From contig QPMI01000439.1 of the NCBI GenBank assembly GCA_004431415.1, positions 186,001 through 250,000 of the forward strand: a stretch of 64,000 nt of DNA. The letters run 5' to 3'. Positions 9,501 through 18,040 of this stretch are shown piece by piece. The stretch comes from Cyanophora paradoxa (Eukaryota; Glaucocystophyceae; Cyanophorales; Cyanophoraceae). Each line of letters starts with the position of its first letter. Within the stretch, counting starts at the first letter, position 1. The translations under genes and the position numbers were made by a program. The notes beneath the pieces are model-generated. The model did no database searches. It was given only the letters and a program-made list of their open reading frames with translations, and was not told the origin of the DNA.

Positions 9501-9883
9501 AGTAAATTCGGATAGCGGTGGTGCCTGTGAGAGAGCACCCCATCCAGATCTTGTGGCACGGGAATTTCTTCAACATCCTGAAATATATTAGGAACGTCCT
9601 CCAGTATCGCCTCCTCGGCCTGAACCGCGTTTGCGCGAGCTGCTGCAATTGCGCCAAAATGGCCTGCGAGCTGGCCTTCATATAAGCGGCGTGCTGGGCG
9701 AATCGTGCTCCGCAGTCGCAGCAGTGTCGCTATATATTTGCGAATCGTTTGGCCCCAGGTCCCGCTGCTAGCGTCCGCTAGGCGCATCAGTTTGTTTCGA
9801 AATGTCCCGTGAACATATCCACGATCATAAAGTTCTGTCGCTAAATTTCTAAGTTCGGCCTTAAGTGCTGCAGTGCTGGCCAT
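6557..9883 (-). CDS. family B DNA polymerase, probably protein-primed
   Basis: The protein has about 1,108 aa from the ATG at 9883; an upstream TTG would add 5. An N-terminal helical region (LATELYDRGYVHGTFRNKLM) matches the start of the element B polymerase. A Cys-rich zinc-binding region (CPCCGK, then CTFCNNC) lies near residues 370-405. Exonuclease motifs are ADFETF (about 436), FYNGSGFD (about 493) and YVEDD (about 589). Polymerase motifs are DLDVVSLYP (about 678), KIYMNGLYGK (about 817) and YTDTDS (about 917). All catalytic acidic residues are present. It replicates the element; protein priming is known for Polinton polymerases and is assumed here. It has no endonuclease VII-like insert, unlike the polymerase of element B. 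Confidence 0.92.
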   Translation of the reverse strand: MASTAALKAELRNLATELYDRGYVHGTFRNKLMRLADASSGTWGQTIRKYIATLLRLRSTIRPARRLYEGQLAGHFGAIAAARANAVQAEEAILEDVPNIFQDVEEIPVPQDLDGVLSHRHHRYPNLLFDKHVYAIEPTYDPESVKNLTIDVLGQLGIAEMIGRFVLIRFRFDNNHMYTTQLIQIRQNGLQSLTESLDERIAQWMSAQMSYQEDDFWTVTSIEVLIADNAAGALGNVPKLPFHHRTVDKLYCPMSPANDCVLECFEYVKLNPRGLSLKTVIEKLAKAPYASIRERLGLGKGMISLDRSTVEAICGFYSIDTTVTEWANTKFKELFRTQFDYSKRAILCNIDGHCYLIKKEATLGLERCPCCGKMFDLATHVEQCTFCNNCKRAYDPRKDHSSECQEMTRRQNVIGRQIKPCKPETEFTALDSVVCADFETFAANGKTHVPYAVSYCTIEKGEVSPCELIYGEQTLDLFMRWLERRSEKTTLVFYNGSGFDYIFVYKWLVLNRPNTALNVLRSNGKIKNMSWKTAAGGPISTFDPCLHIQASLKQACKDYGCTNVKGDFDHSKIKTWEDVERFKSEWEPYVEDDVKAMTELYIKYSTAVFDLYGLNVNTTQTTTASAMAFQIHRQTLINPISLPTYKDDQVLRQAIYGGRCLPFKRKFVSSGPDDYLVDLDVVSLYPTAMYENWFPTGKYKHITSPDALDRFCKILQSNQRSLMFIACVDVTIPQNLLLSPLPRHESNLGWSNLKPIERGWYTSVDINRAIKLGCEVTKVREVYLFDGKDQMFKTYMERMYCQKARSRKGTAPYATSKIYMNGLYGKYCQRPVITTSDLVTSYKRFREIQRSAQITDISIESDTRMFVTYEIEESKRDRAVTKPCFIGAFILSYSREIMDRFLIEIGAYWSIDAMPFYTDTDSLIVHRKYADLLRAKGYMKPAYDIATATDADICRQELGKLDCDIKGRIVEAYFIGPKLYTCSFVRDSDAQLDLHVRAKGIPQSWIQEHWLPDEPEARKGALDRRIALDAYRCMLEDPTYQPKCTIESKLARVYKPNGRQRESGISFSSMIQIPFARQLNKSQYTKRKIISDEYYSSVPHEYRAGEPN

Positions 9884-9989
9884 TGCATGCGCTTCCAAGA
9901 AGAGGGACTGAAATTAATTTCGGATTTCAGCGCAACAATCTCTGACTGCTAGATAGAATGCAGGAAACCTCTAAGCCATGCAAAAGAGG

Positions 9990-10917
9990 TCAAGGACTGG
10001 CCAGCATGATCGTGTTCACGATTTGTGACCATCTTGTAAACTGCTCTGAAGTCGGGACGAGCTCTGTGAAATAGTGGCCGCCATCTTCTCGTCTGATTCC
10101 CACCACAGCCACTCTAACCCCAGCTGCTTTCAATTTTAGGCAGAGCTCGTGCTGCGCCTTACGCTTACGCTTCAGTAGTCGCTCTGCGCGCTCCTCTGCT
10201 GTCAACTGCCGGCGAGGCTGCTGAGCTCGCCTGGCGTCGGTGCTAGCGCTAGCTATAGCCGGACCACTTCGCTCCCTCCAACCCCAAGCCCCCTGGAACG
10301 GAGCCATCAACCACTGGATCAAGATCTAGAGCCGTACGCGTGGCGTCGATCTCCTCACGATCAGAGCCCTGTTCGATCTCAGCAGCTGCATCAGCCGGTG
10401 CTGAATTATTATTCTCGTCATTTTCGCCTTGGCCGGCGCTGGCTATGCCCTCCGCTGCAGCTGGCTCTTCGGCTTCGCCAAGTACGGTGCTCGCTGTCTC
10501 TGACGCATTAGCGATAGACTGTGAATCCTCAACGCCTACATCTGGAATTGGGCAAATCGAATCAGCCTGGTGCGAGAACGTTTTGATACTCGCTAGGGAA
10601 AACGCAGTCAGATCAGCTTCTTCAACTCGTTGATAAGCCCGTTCGATGTCAGCCCGCAGTTGAGCTTGCTCAGGGGACGACCCAGCTATCTCCATCATTT
10701 GCACGTACTGCTGATTTGCGTCGCGCATGATTCTGTGAATTGATAGTATGCACATGTTAATCGAGTTAAGACTTTTCCTCGAGTTGCTGCTGAAAAATAG
10801 CTCAAAATACGCATAATCGCGCTGGCTTATTACTTGGCGCTCCAGTGCCGTCGAACATAGATGCTTCAGCCCCTCTTTCAGAGCACGCCGGTACGCTGTT
10901 GGATTGTGCGACGGCAT
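9990..10917 (-). CDS. unknown element A protein, apparently frameshifted
   Basis: The first frame starts at the ATG at 10,917 and encodes 222 aa: a helical N-terminal half, then an acidic Ala/Glu-rich linker, ending at about 10,249. A second frame (9,990-10,322) has no ATG and continues with a basic helical segment (TAEERAERLLKRKRKAQHEL), ending after GGHYFTELVP. The frames overlap at a GCTAGC-rich spot near 10,240-10,260. A shift there would give one protein of about 310 aa with an acidic middle and basic tail. This shift would need one extra base (or two missing), unlike most other breaks in the window. I do not recognise the family and element B has no counterpart. Confidence 0.5.
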
Positions 10918-11015
10918 CTTGGCTTAGTGATTGTGGCGCTCTCGATCCGCGGCCGGAGCTGTAGCGCTAGATCGTGAAGCTATCTCTAAGACTTGCTAGG
11001 ACCTATATATATATA

Positions 11016-11280
11016 GCTAGCGCTAGCGCTAGCGCTACTGCTGTGCTAGCCGATTGCACAGTGTCACTGCAGACCGCCCGCGTCACCCTCGCCGTACGTC
11101 CGTCACACCCGCCGAACGTCCGCAAGCCGTACCAGCTACTAGGCTAGGTTAGCGCTAGCGCTAGCGGGTGTAGCGGGCCTACTAGGCTAGTACTAGCGGC
11201 CTGACGTCGACTGTCACAGTGTCACACCCGCCGTACGTCCGTCACACCCGCCGTACGTCCGTCACACCCGCCGTACGTCG
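11016..11280. repeat. GCTAGC runs and 20-bp repeats at the right edge of element A
   Basis: A run of overlapping GCTAGC hexamers starts at 11,016 and recurs around 11,150-11,166. Near-identical 20-mers GTCACACCCGCCGTACGTCC lie at 11,082-11,121 (two diverged copies) and 11,221-11,280 (three copies). Such clusters often sit inside the ends of large DNA elements, but no inverted partner is visible in the window. Confidence 0.7.
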
Positions 11281-11493
11281 GATACGGATGTCACGGTAGT
11301 GACGGTACACGTTCAATATGTTGTTTTTTTGAGACTCGTGACTTTTTTCGAATTGCAATTGGTTTTTGACTGTTTCTCGTTTCTTCACGTTTTTTCGTGT
11401 TTTCTCTCTTTCTTTCTTTTCAGCCAATTAAAGAAAGTCGGTGGAAAACCTCGAAGCTTCGGCCCGGGAAGTCCTAGACTCTTAGGCCAGGCT

Positions 11494-12187
11494 GGCGGCA
11501 CCGGCAAGCTCAGTTAAACTAGTAAGCGGTCCAGCCCGGCACCAGCGCCTTGCAGCGCCGCGGCCGCCGCCAGTCCCCGGAAAGGAGCGCACTGCAAAGT
11601 GGAAAAAGGCGGAGCACCCGGAGAAGGCACGGCTGAGGAAAGACTGCAAAAACGCGAAGGCCAGATTAGACCGGGCAGATAAATCAGGATCCGGACGCTC
11701 AGAGCAGGCAATAGAGCTAGCAAAAGAAGAGTACACGCGTGCGCAGCAAGCTTTGCGAGCGTACAGACCCCCAAATCCAATGGCCAACAACACCGAGCAC
11801 AGCCTTGAGAACGCTATGTCGAACAAGCGCCGGCGCCTCGACGACATACGAGTTTCGATGCGAGCAGAAATTAGCGAGCAGATGTTTGCGGCCCTTTTCG
11901 AGGATTTGAGCAGCATGGCTGCAGGAATGCGGCAAATCAGACATGATCTCGAGCTCAAGAGTCACAATATGGTGAGGAGATAGACTAGCGCGACTAGCGC
12001 TGGCGTCGGCGAGTCCGATGCACTAACGCTCGCGGCGCTTGCGCAGAGCCAGCAAGAGCACGATAGTAGCATGCAACATCTCGACGCGATCTGCAGTCGC
12101 GTGCTCAAGCTGAAGGAAGAAGTTGAAATGGAAGCTATCAAAATCAAACGTGCGTGGCGCTGCGCTAGCGCTAGCTGTACTAATTAA
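11494..12187 (+). CDS. Lys/Glu-rich helical protein, fragment or multi-exon
   Basis: One frame is open from 11,494 to 11,980, meets TAG at 11,981, then stays open to TAA at 12,185 in the same frame. It encodes a charged, coiled-coil-like protein (KARLRKDCKNAKARLDRADK; later SNKRRRLDDIR, a possible nuclear signal). After the TAG the sequence remains helix-like (LKLKEEVEMEAIKIKRAW). The TAG lies inside GTGAGGAGATAG, so the stop may be spliced out by a GT-AG intron rather than being a true break. A pyrimidine-rich tract ending TTTTCAG lies at 11,395-11,423. There is no recognisable domain. The gene is probably host and outside element A. Confidence 0.4.
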
Positions 12188-12450
12188 TGGGTTAGCCTAG
12201 TAGCCTGAGCGTCGCTAGCTCTGAGCCTCTGACTCTCGAGCTGAGTCGCGCGCGGTGCAGGCCTACTGACGTCGACGGCGGCGGCTTCAAATACTATGAT
12301 AGCCATCACTGAGTCAATGAGTCAATTGCAAACTTTCCCATGACTCCGATCCGCATCAAATTAACATCAGCTCGACTTGATGTACAAATGTAATTATAAT
12401 ACGCTAGCCGCTATAGCTAGCGGCGCTAGTACCGCGCTATAGCTAGTAGT

Positions 12451-12646
12451 CTACTTTAGGCGTAGTTAAATTGCCGCGTAGTAAAATTGCCGAATTTGTC
12501 CAAAACCGGAATTGCCGTGGTATTAAATTGCCGAATCCAGATTTCTGCTCTATGGCGGGCTGAGCATTTACCTACCCCCAAAGCAATTGCCGTCATACTA
12601 AATTGCCGAATTATTTACAACGGCTAAAAAACTACGCCTACAGTAG
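12451..12646. mobile_element. MITE-like element with 17-bp terminal inverted repeats
   Basis: CTACTTTAGGCGTAGTT at 12,451-12,467 and the inverse of CTACTGTAGGCGTAGTT at 12,630-12,646 match at 16 of 17 bases. The 196-bp interior has no coding capacity but contains AATTGCCG about six times. A target duplication is not clear. The size and structure fit a non-autonomous DNA transposon; the superfamily cannot be told. Confidence 0.55.
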
Positions 12647-12868
12647 TACGTCGGCCTTGACGGCGGCGCTAGCTAGGCCAGCATGCTAGCAAGCCTGAAA
12701 TTTGAAGTTGCAGCAACAGCCTGGCAGGTAGAGAATTGAGAATTGCTAGAACTTCAGCAATAGAATTGAGAATTGCTATAGACAAATCTTACAATTGTAC
12801 TGTTTTTCAATATCATGGCGCAAACAAATACGAATATAACTCATTTTGCTAATTGCACAATTCTTGAA

Positions 12869-12914
12869 GTTGGCCAATGGCGAGCTGCCACGTTGGCCAA
12901 TGGCAAGCTGCCAC
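12869..12914. repeat. two tandem 23-bp CCAAT-containing repeats
   Basis: GTTGGCCAATGGCGAGCTGCCAC (12,869-12,891) is followed directly by a copy with one change. Each unit carries a CCAAT box and ends in a CACGT-like edge. The pair lies about 160 bp upstream of a TATAAAA box, so it could be an upstream promoter element. Confidence 0.5.
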
Positions 12915-13074
12915 GTCTGACTCGGCAGCTGGAACCTTCGGGGACCCAGAATTTAATTCTTTTATGTTAAATGCGAATTTTGTTATATGAAGTAGCAGAA
13001 CTTGATGGAACCTTCTTAAGCCGGCCAAATTGCAATTATTATCTTTCTTTCTGAATAAAGAAACACAACCGTAG

Positions 13075-13081
13075 TATAAAA
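13075..13081 (+). promoter_or_regulatory. host TATA box
   Basis: TATAAAA at 13,075-13,081 in an otherwise mixed-composition stretch lies 199 bp before the ATG at 13,280. It is the most canonical core promoter I can see in the host part of the window, and fits the small F-box-like gene downstream. Confidence 0.4.
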
Positions 13082-13279
13082 GGCGTGCTCAGCGGCTTTC
13101 AGCTATCACACTCGCCAACTTGGCAACTTGGCAAGTCGCGGTCGCGGCGTACTATAGTAGCGGGCTACTAGCGGCTAACTTAGTAGTAGTAAGTAGCCTA
13201 GTAGCGGCGTAGCCTACTCGTACAGACTCTACTACAGAGTCGTACTAGCGCTAGCCCGGGCCTAGTAGACCACTGGGCC

Positions 13280-13528
13280 ATGTCGCGATCGGCAACCGTC
13301 ACAGAAGTTGCACAGCTGTTGACTGAGGTTCTGCCGTTTCCAGAAGAGATTTGCCTTCACATTACCAGCTTCCTGTGCGAGCCGTCCCACAAGCTCAATT
13401 TCGAATCCACATGCGCCCTTGTAAAGTACGGTTGTTTGCCCTGCTGTTGCGAGTGCATGGATTCTAGTATACGTTCTAGCATCCCTTCTCGCTACCATAT
13501 GTGTGCGTGTGCAATTACGTACACTTAG
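13280..13528 (+). CDS. small F-box-like, Cys-rich protein (first exon)
   Basis: The frame from ATG 13,280 encodes a helix LPFPEEICLHITSFL that resembles an F-box core (LPxExxxxIxxFL). It is followed by CEPSHK and a Cys-cluster (CALVKYGCLPCCCECMDS). F-box proteins recruit substrates to SCF ubiquitin ligases, but this is only one helix and the match is tentative. The frame stops at 13,526-13,528; a donor such as GTGTGCGTGTGC near 13,500 may end the exon earlier. A second copy of the Cys-rich exon lies 250 bp downstream. Confidence 0.35.
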   Translation: MSRSATVTEVAQLLTEVLPFPEEICLHITSFLCEPSHKLNFESTCALVKYGCLPCCCECMDSSIRSSIPSRYHMCACAITYT

Positions 13529-13557
13529 TACAATTTGTGCCTTGCCTAATAAAATCT

Positions 13558-13850
13558 ATCAGATTACTGCCCTCCGTGCCGCTGGCGCGTCGAAGCAAGA
13601 ATGAACGTGTGCGAGCCGTCGCGCAAGATTCACCGTTACGGCGAAAAGGCAGCATGCGCCCTTGTCAAGTCCGGTTGTATGCCCTGCTGCTGCGAGTGTG
13701 CAGACTCTCGTCCTCTACAGGATGCGGACGTGCCCGACCGCCACAAATGTGCGTTTACTTATATAATGACTATATATCATTCTTTGCTGAAATGCTTTCT
13801 GACACCTATATATCGATATATCAGATTACTGCCCTCCATGTCGGTGGCGC
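13558..13850 (+). CDS. duplicated Cys-rich exon
   Basis: The segment around 13,600-13,750 repeats the CEPS-K ... CALVKSGCMPCCCECADS pattern of the exon at 13,370-13,470. It is followed by a GT donor near 13,750. The sequence ATCAGATTACTGCCCTCC precedes it (about 13,558) and recurs at about 13,823, marking duplication units. The four to six clustered cysteines suggest a zinc-binding knuckle. Whether this is an alternative or additional exon of the gene at 13,280 cannot be told. Confidence 0.35.
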
Positions 13851-13906
13851 ATTGATCTTGAATTATTCTATAGCTATCAAATGATTAGCTATAGAATACT
13901 CTATGG

Positions 13907-13972
13907 CTCTGACTCTGACTCAGTAAGGAACAGTTCAGACTCTGACTCTGACTCTGATATATGACTCTGATT
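13907..13972. repeat. CTCTGA microsatellite
   Basis: Several blocks of the hexamer CTCTGA/ACTCTG are separated by short unique sequence. The remaining stretch to 14,331 shows no gene or repeat that I can support. Confidence 0.6.
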
Positions 13973-14331
13973 TGTGTGAGGAGCAGTTACGTTCAGCAGT
14001 TAGCTATAGGTCCACTAGTACTGTACATATTAATCTCGACGTTTCTCATCTCCAGAGGCCGCACCAGACCGCTCTGGGGGCCCGTACCGCTTGGGAGGTC
14101 GCCCCTGATAGCGCCTAGATAGAGCTCCCTCGATATTCTCTACTCAGATCCAAATGCACTCGCCCTCACGCCTTCCAATCTTCAAATCCATGCTCGTCCA
14201 TCATCACGCCTAATTAACACGCCTAACTGATCTCAGAAAAATCGCTAATTGATGACGCTAGAAGGGGTGGATCCCTGAAGGTAAAACCAGACTTTGGGGG
14301 CGGTCTGGTTTGGGGGGGGGTCCTCCCCTTT

Positions 14332-16427
14332 ACAACAGAGGACGAGGACGAGGGCGAGAGCGAGGAAGAGGACGACGAGGACGAGGACAATGAGGATGAG
14401 GACAACGATGAGCTCGAGGACAGTGACGCAACCAGCACGGCGAACAACGATGGGGAACAGGAGACGCCGTCGGGTGCGTATACGGGCATGCGTAGCTGTC
14501 TAGGAGTGTATCATTTCCTACGTGCAGCAACTGAGCAGAGGGCAGGAGACGCGACACGGAAGTTCGCCGGCACCAGTACTCGCTCCGGCAATACCCGATG
14601 CGGCTTCAAGTCTTCACAGCATTCTTCAAAGAGACAAAGGACCTCCGAGCGCGGCGCGGCACCTGTAGTCGCAGCCGAAGCAGGCGATCTTGAGAGGCGC
14701 TGGAACGATCTGCAAGACCGCGGCGAGGTGTGCCGAATTCCAATTCCTTGTAATCATTCATTTCTAATTTATAATGCCGCAACGTTAACTGCGCAGAAAA
14801 ACGCTGAGTTTTCGTTTGTCATCAAACTGGAGGGGCAGTTTTATGCCGCCTTCTTGCTCCAAAGTGCGAAGGTCGGCACTGAATTTGACGGCTATTCTTC
14901 AATCGTGTGCTCACTCTATCGCTGTGCAGATCATCTCTCCACCGCTGGCGTCGGAGGACGAAGCGCGGCGGTATTTCGACCGCTGCAACATCGCCTGGTA
15001 CGGTCCGGATGGCGAGCGTCGCTACGGCATGGAAACCAACTTCGCAGTCGAAGGTAATCATAAAATGCCTCACGATCAACTATTAATTTGCAATTGCCTT
15101 GCGCCAGATCTAGCTGTGAGCTTATTGCGAGCGCCGCATCAGAGTACGCATCGGAGCCGTGGTACCGGAAGCTCTTCACCGGCCCCGAGCAGCACCGCTC
15201 AAAGATCGGTGACAACGACCCGGACTGGAGAAAAGACATCGCGGCCGCCGTTCGGCGCACCGTCGCGTTCGTTGACGCAGAGCTCCAGGTGCTTGTATGT
15301 TTGTGTTGCCGCGCTAGCGCTTCTATCAAAGATGGCATGTTTGTTGCCGCAGTGCGCCCTCACACGTGTTCTCGCGCAGCTCAGCGGTCGCGAGCGAGGC
15401 GTGGATGTGGGGGCTGCGACGCCACCGTCGGCTGCCAGCGCCTCTTCGAGCTCAATCCGTGGCCATTGCGAGCGTGCACGTGAGGCGACGCGGCCCGCGC
15501 CCGTCGCGGCACAGGCGCAGCAAGCAGCTGTACATGTGGCAGCCGATCCAGCAGCCGCGGTGGACGGATCTGAGCGCAAGAAGCCCAAACCAGAGAGTGC
15601 CGAGGTGATCGATCTCGAAGCCTCTCCGCTCAAGCCAACCACGCCCCTGGCACCGGTGCCGGCTTCAAGCCCGGCCGCGGGCTCTCACAGCATCGACGTC
15701 GCCACCGCTGTCGCCGCAACGTCGACGCCCAACGCAGCCGCGCACACTTCGCAACCCGCATCTTCCCCAAACGCCGGGGCGGCGGCCCCATCCGCAAGCT
15801 CTGCCGAGGCAGCAGCTGCAGGGCCCGCTTCGACGCCTGCCGCTTGCAGACCGAGTTTGGTACGTTCGTTTGACTCGATTTCGGAAATTCTGAGATCGAG
15901 AGTTCATTATGATTTTCGCAGGTGCTGAAATGGACGGATCGAGAGACCCTCGAGTGGCTCGCTGAGCGCTTCGCTCTGACAGCTGACGGCCCAGCGTGAG
16001 CTGCTGTCATTTGCGTCTGTTGTTGAACAGGAATGAATCCTTTGAACTCGATTTTCGCGCAGATATCGCGTGCTGCGTCGGCTCGCGCTCACCGGCCCAA
16101 TGCTGGTGTTGCTTCCGGCATGCAGCCTGCGGCCGCAGCTGCTGAAGAAGCTGGCCGAAGAAATCCCGAACGCGGGCAACGAGGAGAGGGACGCGATTGA
16201 CGCCGTCCTGTTCTCCCTGGATCGCATGGCGCGCCGCCCTCCATCATCCACCTCGTCCTCCTAGATCCGCGTCCTTATCCGATCCATTCGCGCAGGTGGG
16301 GCGGCTGGTGCGGGCGGCGAGGCAGGCCGGGCTGGACGCGGGGGCGCGGGGGGAGCTCGAGGGCCTCTTCGGCGAGCGCCTCGAGGAGGCCACCGCCGCC
16401 GGGGGCCACCAGGCGGCCGGGCCGTGA
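14332..16427 (+). CDS. P1: AP2-like / SIM / SAM family paralogue (multi-exon, N-terminally short)
   Basis: Exons read in order: an acidic Glu/Asp-rich exon (about 14,332-14,474); a basic exon with SSKRQRTSE and LERRWNDLQDRGE (14,528-14,727); FVIKLEGQFYAAFLLQ (about 14,798-14,870); ISPPLASEDEARRYFDRCNIAWYGPDG in two parts (14,929-15,053), which with the previous exon resembles an AP2 DNA-binding domain; PWYRKLFTGPEQH (about 15,115-15,288); a Pro/Ala-rich exon with AEVIDLEASP, a SUMO-interaction-like motif; then VLKWTDRETLEWLAERFAL and YRVLRRLALTGPML, which together resemble a SAM domain; and a final Leu/Arg helix. The two upstream AP2-like modules seen in P2 to P4 are not visible here. A transcription-regulator role is inferred. 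Exon borders are approximate. Confidence 0.55.
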
Positions 16428-18040
16428 CCCTGCGATCGTTGCTGTAACGGGGTGGAGCTGCACATAAATTCCATAACTTTTGCACGGTACTGAACTGAAT
16501 AATAACGCCTTGTACACGGAATTCGAGCTGAAACTGATGATCGCGTTCAACGGCTGGGATCCGGAGAACGGTTCTTTCAATTTCAGCGAATTCTTTAAAT
16601 TCAGTGCATGGCTCACTGCGCGCGCAATGCTCGAGGCGCGGGCGCGCGGCGAGCTCGACCGCCTCCGGGACGCCGCCTCAGCCGGCGTTGGCGCTTGCGC
16701 GCAGAAGATCCATCATAGTATAGCTGGCTATGGCCCAGTGGGAGGCGCCGTCCATTATTCATGATCCACGATATTCTATACTGTGCATGAAACGAACGTT
16801 CCCCGAGGGGTAGGCCAGGTGGCTTGGGGCTCAGCCGCTGAGCGGCTGGGGGCGGGCAAGTCAGGGAGGCCCAATGCATATGGTGCCGAGACAGTGAGGG
16901 GGGCGGCGGCAAACTGAGGGGGCGGCAGATCACACATGTACATCTCCCACCAGCAAGCGGGCAAACTGAGGGGATTAGTACTGCTGTCCAACGGTCACGT
17001 GTGCACGAATACATATACAGCGGACTTCTTAAAAACAAAATCGCCGGAGGGGGACGGGGAGCTCGCGAAGGGGGAGGCTGAGGCGCCCGGTTGGAGCCTC
17101 GGAGGTGGCCGCCGGGCTGGAGGAGGGCCCGGGGCGGCGGGAGGAAATGATCATGAAAACATTGATCATAAGGTGAATCCGGAGGAAAAGTCGAAGGGAG
17201 GACCCGGGAGATTCAATGATGATTTAGAACTTTTAGCTATAGAGATATATATATAAGCTTTCCATTTTCGGCCTAGGGGAGGACGGGGAGCGGGAGCAGC
17301 TGCAGGCCGGCCGTAGGCCCATGTACAGGTCCCTGAGGGGAGAAATCTAAGCGAGGGCTGATTAAGTCCTCAACGTTCCATTAACTCTCCATTCCGCGGG
17401 CTCCCGAAGCGGAAAGTGAGGCCGGCGCGCCGCGGCCGGTGTCATTCGAAGCGCGCGCGTGAGGCCGGGGCTCGCGCCGTCGTCCTTATAAGCTTTCCCG
17501 GGCCCTGATCGATATCGATATCGCGCGCAGATATCGATGTCGATGAATCACCGCCCGCCTGCCGGCGCCGCGTCGACGTCGACGTCGGACTTCACCCGAG
17601 GCTTGACCGGCGGACCGCATGAATCGGCGGACGTGATCGCAAGTTCGGCTTCACAATCTGTCGGGGCCCGCATGCGTGGCCATGGTGGCCGCGGCTCCGC
17701 GGCGTCCCAAGCAAGCTTATACGTACGCATGGCTCCCAAATGCATATGAATAGTTGCATTTGGAACTGTGCATATCGATATCGCTCTTGCGCTATCGATA
17801 TCCACGTTCTCCGCCCCTTGCGCTCTTCGCTCTTTAGCTATAGATATCATCCTCCGGATCCGGGATCCTTTGCGCCACGCCGTTCGTGTGCTAAAAAATA
17901 GAATTTAGAGCGGCATATATACACGTGCACCCGCAGTCGCGAAAATGGCCACCATCACGCCGGGGTCACGATCTATCTCGTACTAAACCCAGTATGGCCG
18001 CAGTAAGCTTTTAATTAATTAAGCATCTCTGGGCCGCAGG
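16428..18040. other. intergenic region with a partial duplicated exon
   Basis: A segment at about 16,614-16,705 repeats the last exon of the P family (EARARGELDRL) without the rest of the gene. The area around 17,500-17,850 is rich in ATCGATATCGAT motifs. It contains an open stretch from 17,537 (MSMNHRPPAGAAS) that could be the first exon of P2, but it is not clearly like the first exons of P3 and P4. I see no other gene. Confidence 0.4.

Larger units (their letters stand above)
1..11280. mobile_element. Polinton-like element A (left end outside window)
   Basis: This block has long intron-free genes with lower GC than the host DNA to its right. The set is a family B DNA polymerase, a retroviral-type integrase, an A32-type packaging ATPase, a capsid-size protein and penton-like proteins, which is the known gene kit of Polintons/Mavericks and Polinton-like viruses. 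Capsid and ATPase genes lie on the plus strand and converge on the integrase and polymerase genes on the minus strand. No terminal inverted repeat could be matched because the left end is cut off. The right limit is set loosely at the 20-bp repeats near 11,280, beyond which host-type GC-rich DNA begins. Gene content is well supported; the borders are not. Confidence 0.85.

Noticed and set aside
1-11280. Element A as a virophage of the Lavidaviridae type
   Set aside because: The capsid, penton and integrase set is shared with Polintons, and the element encodes a full family B polymerase. I see no typical virophage cysteine protease, so Polinton-like is the safer name.
13280-13850. Cys-rich exons as a metallothionein or toxin
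   Set aside because: The Cys cluster is short, lies behind an F-box-like helix and has no signal peptide; a zinc-knuckle reading is simpler.
14223-14489. Ser-rich minus-strand protein opposite the acidic exon of P1 (also at 38,890-39,075)
   Set aside because: It is the antisense reading of GAC/GAG-rich DNA and has no support from splice signals or homologues.
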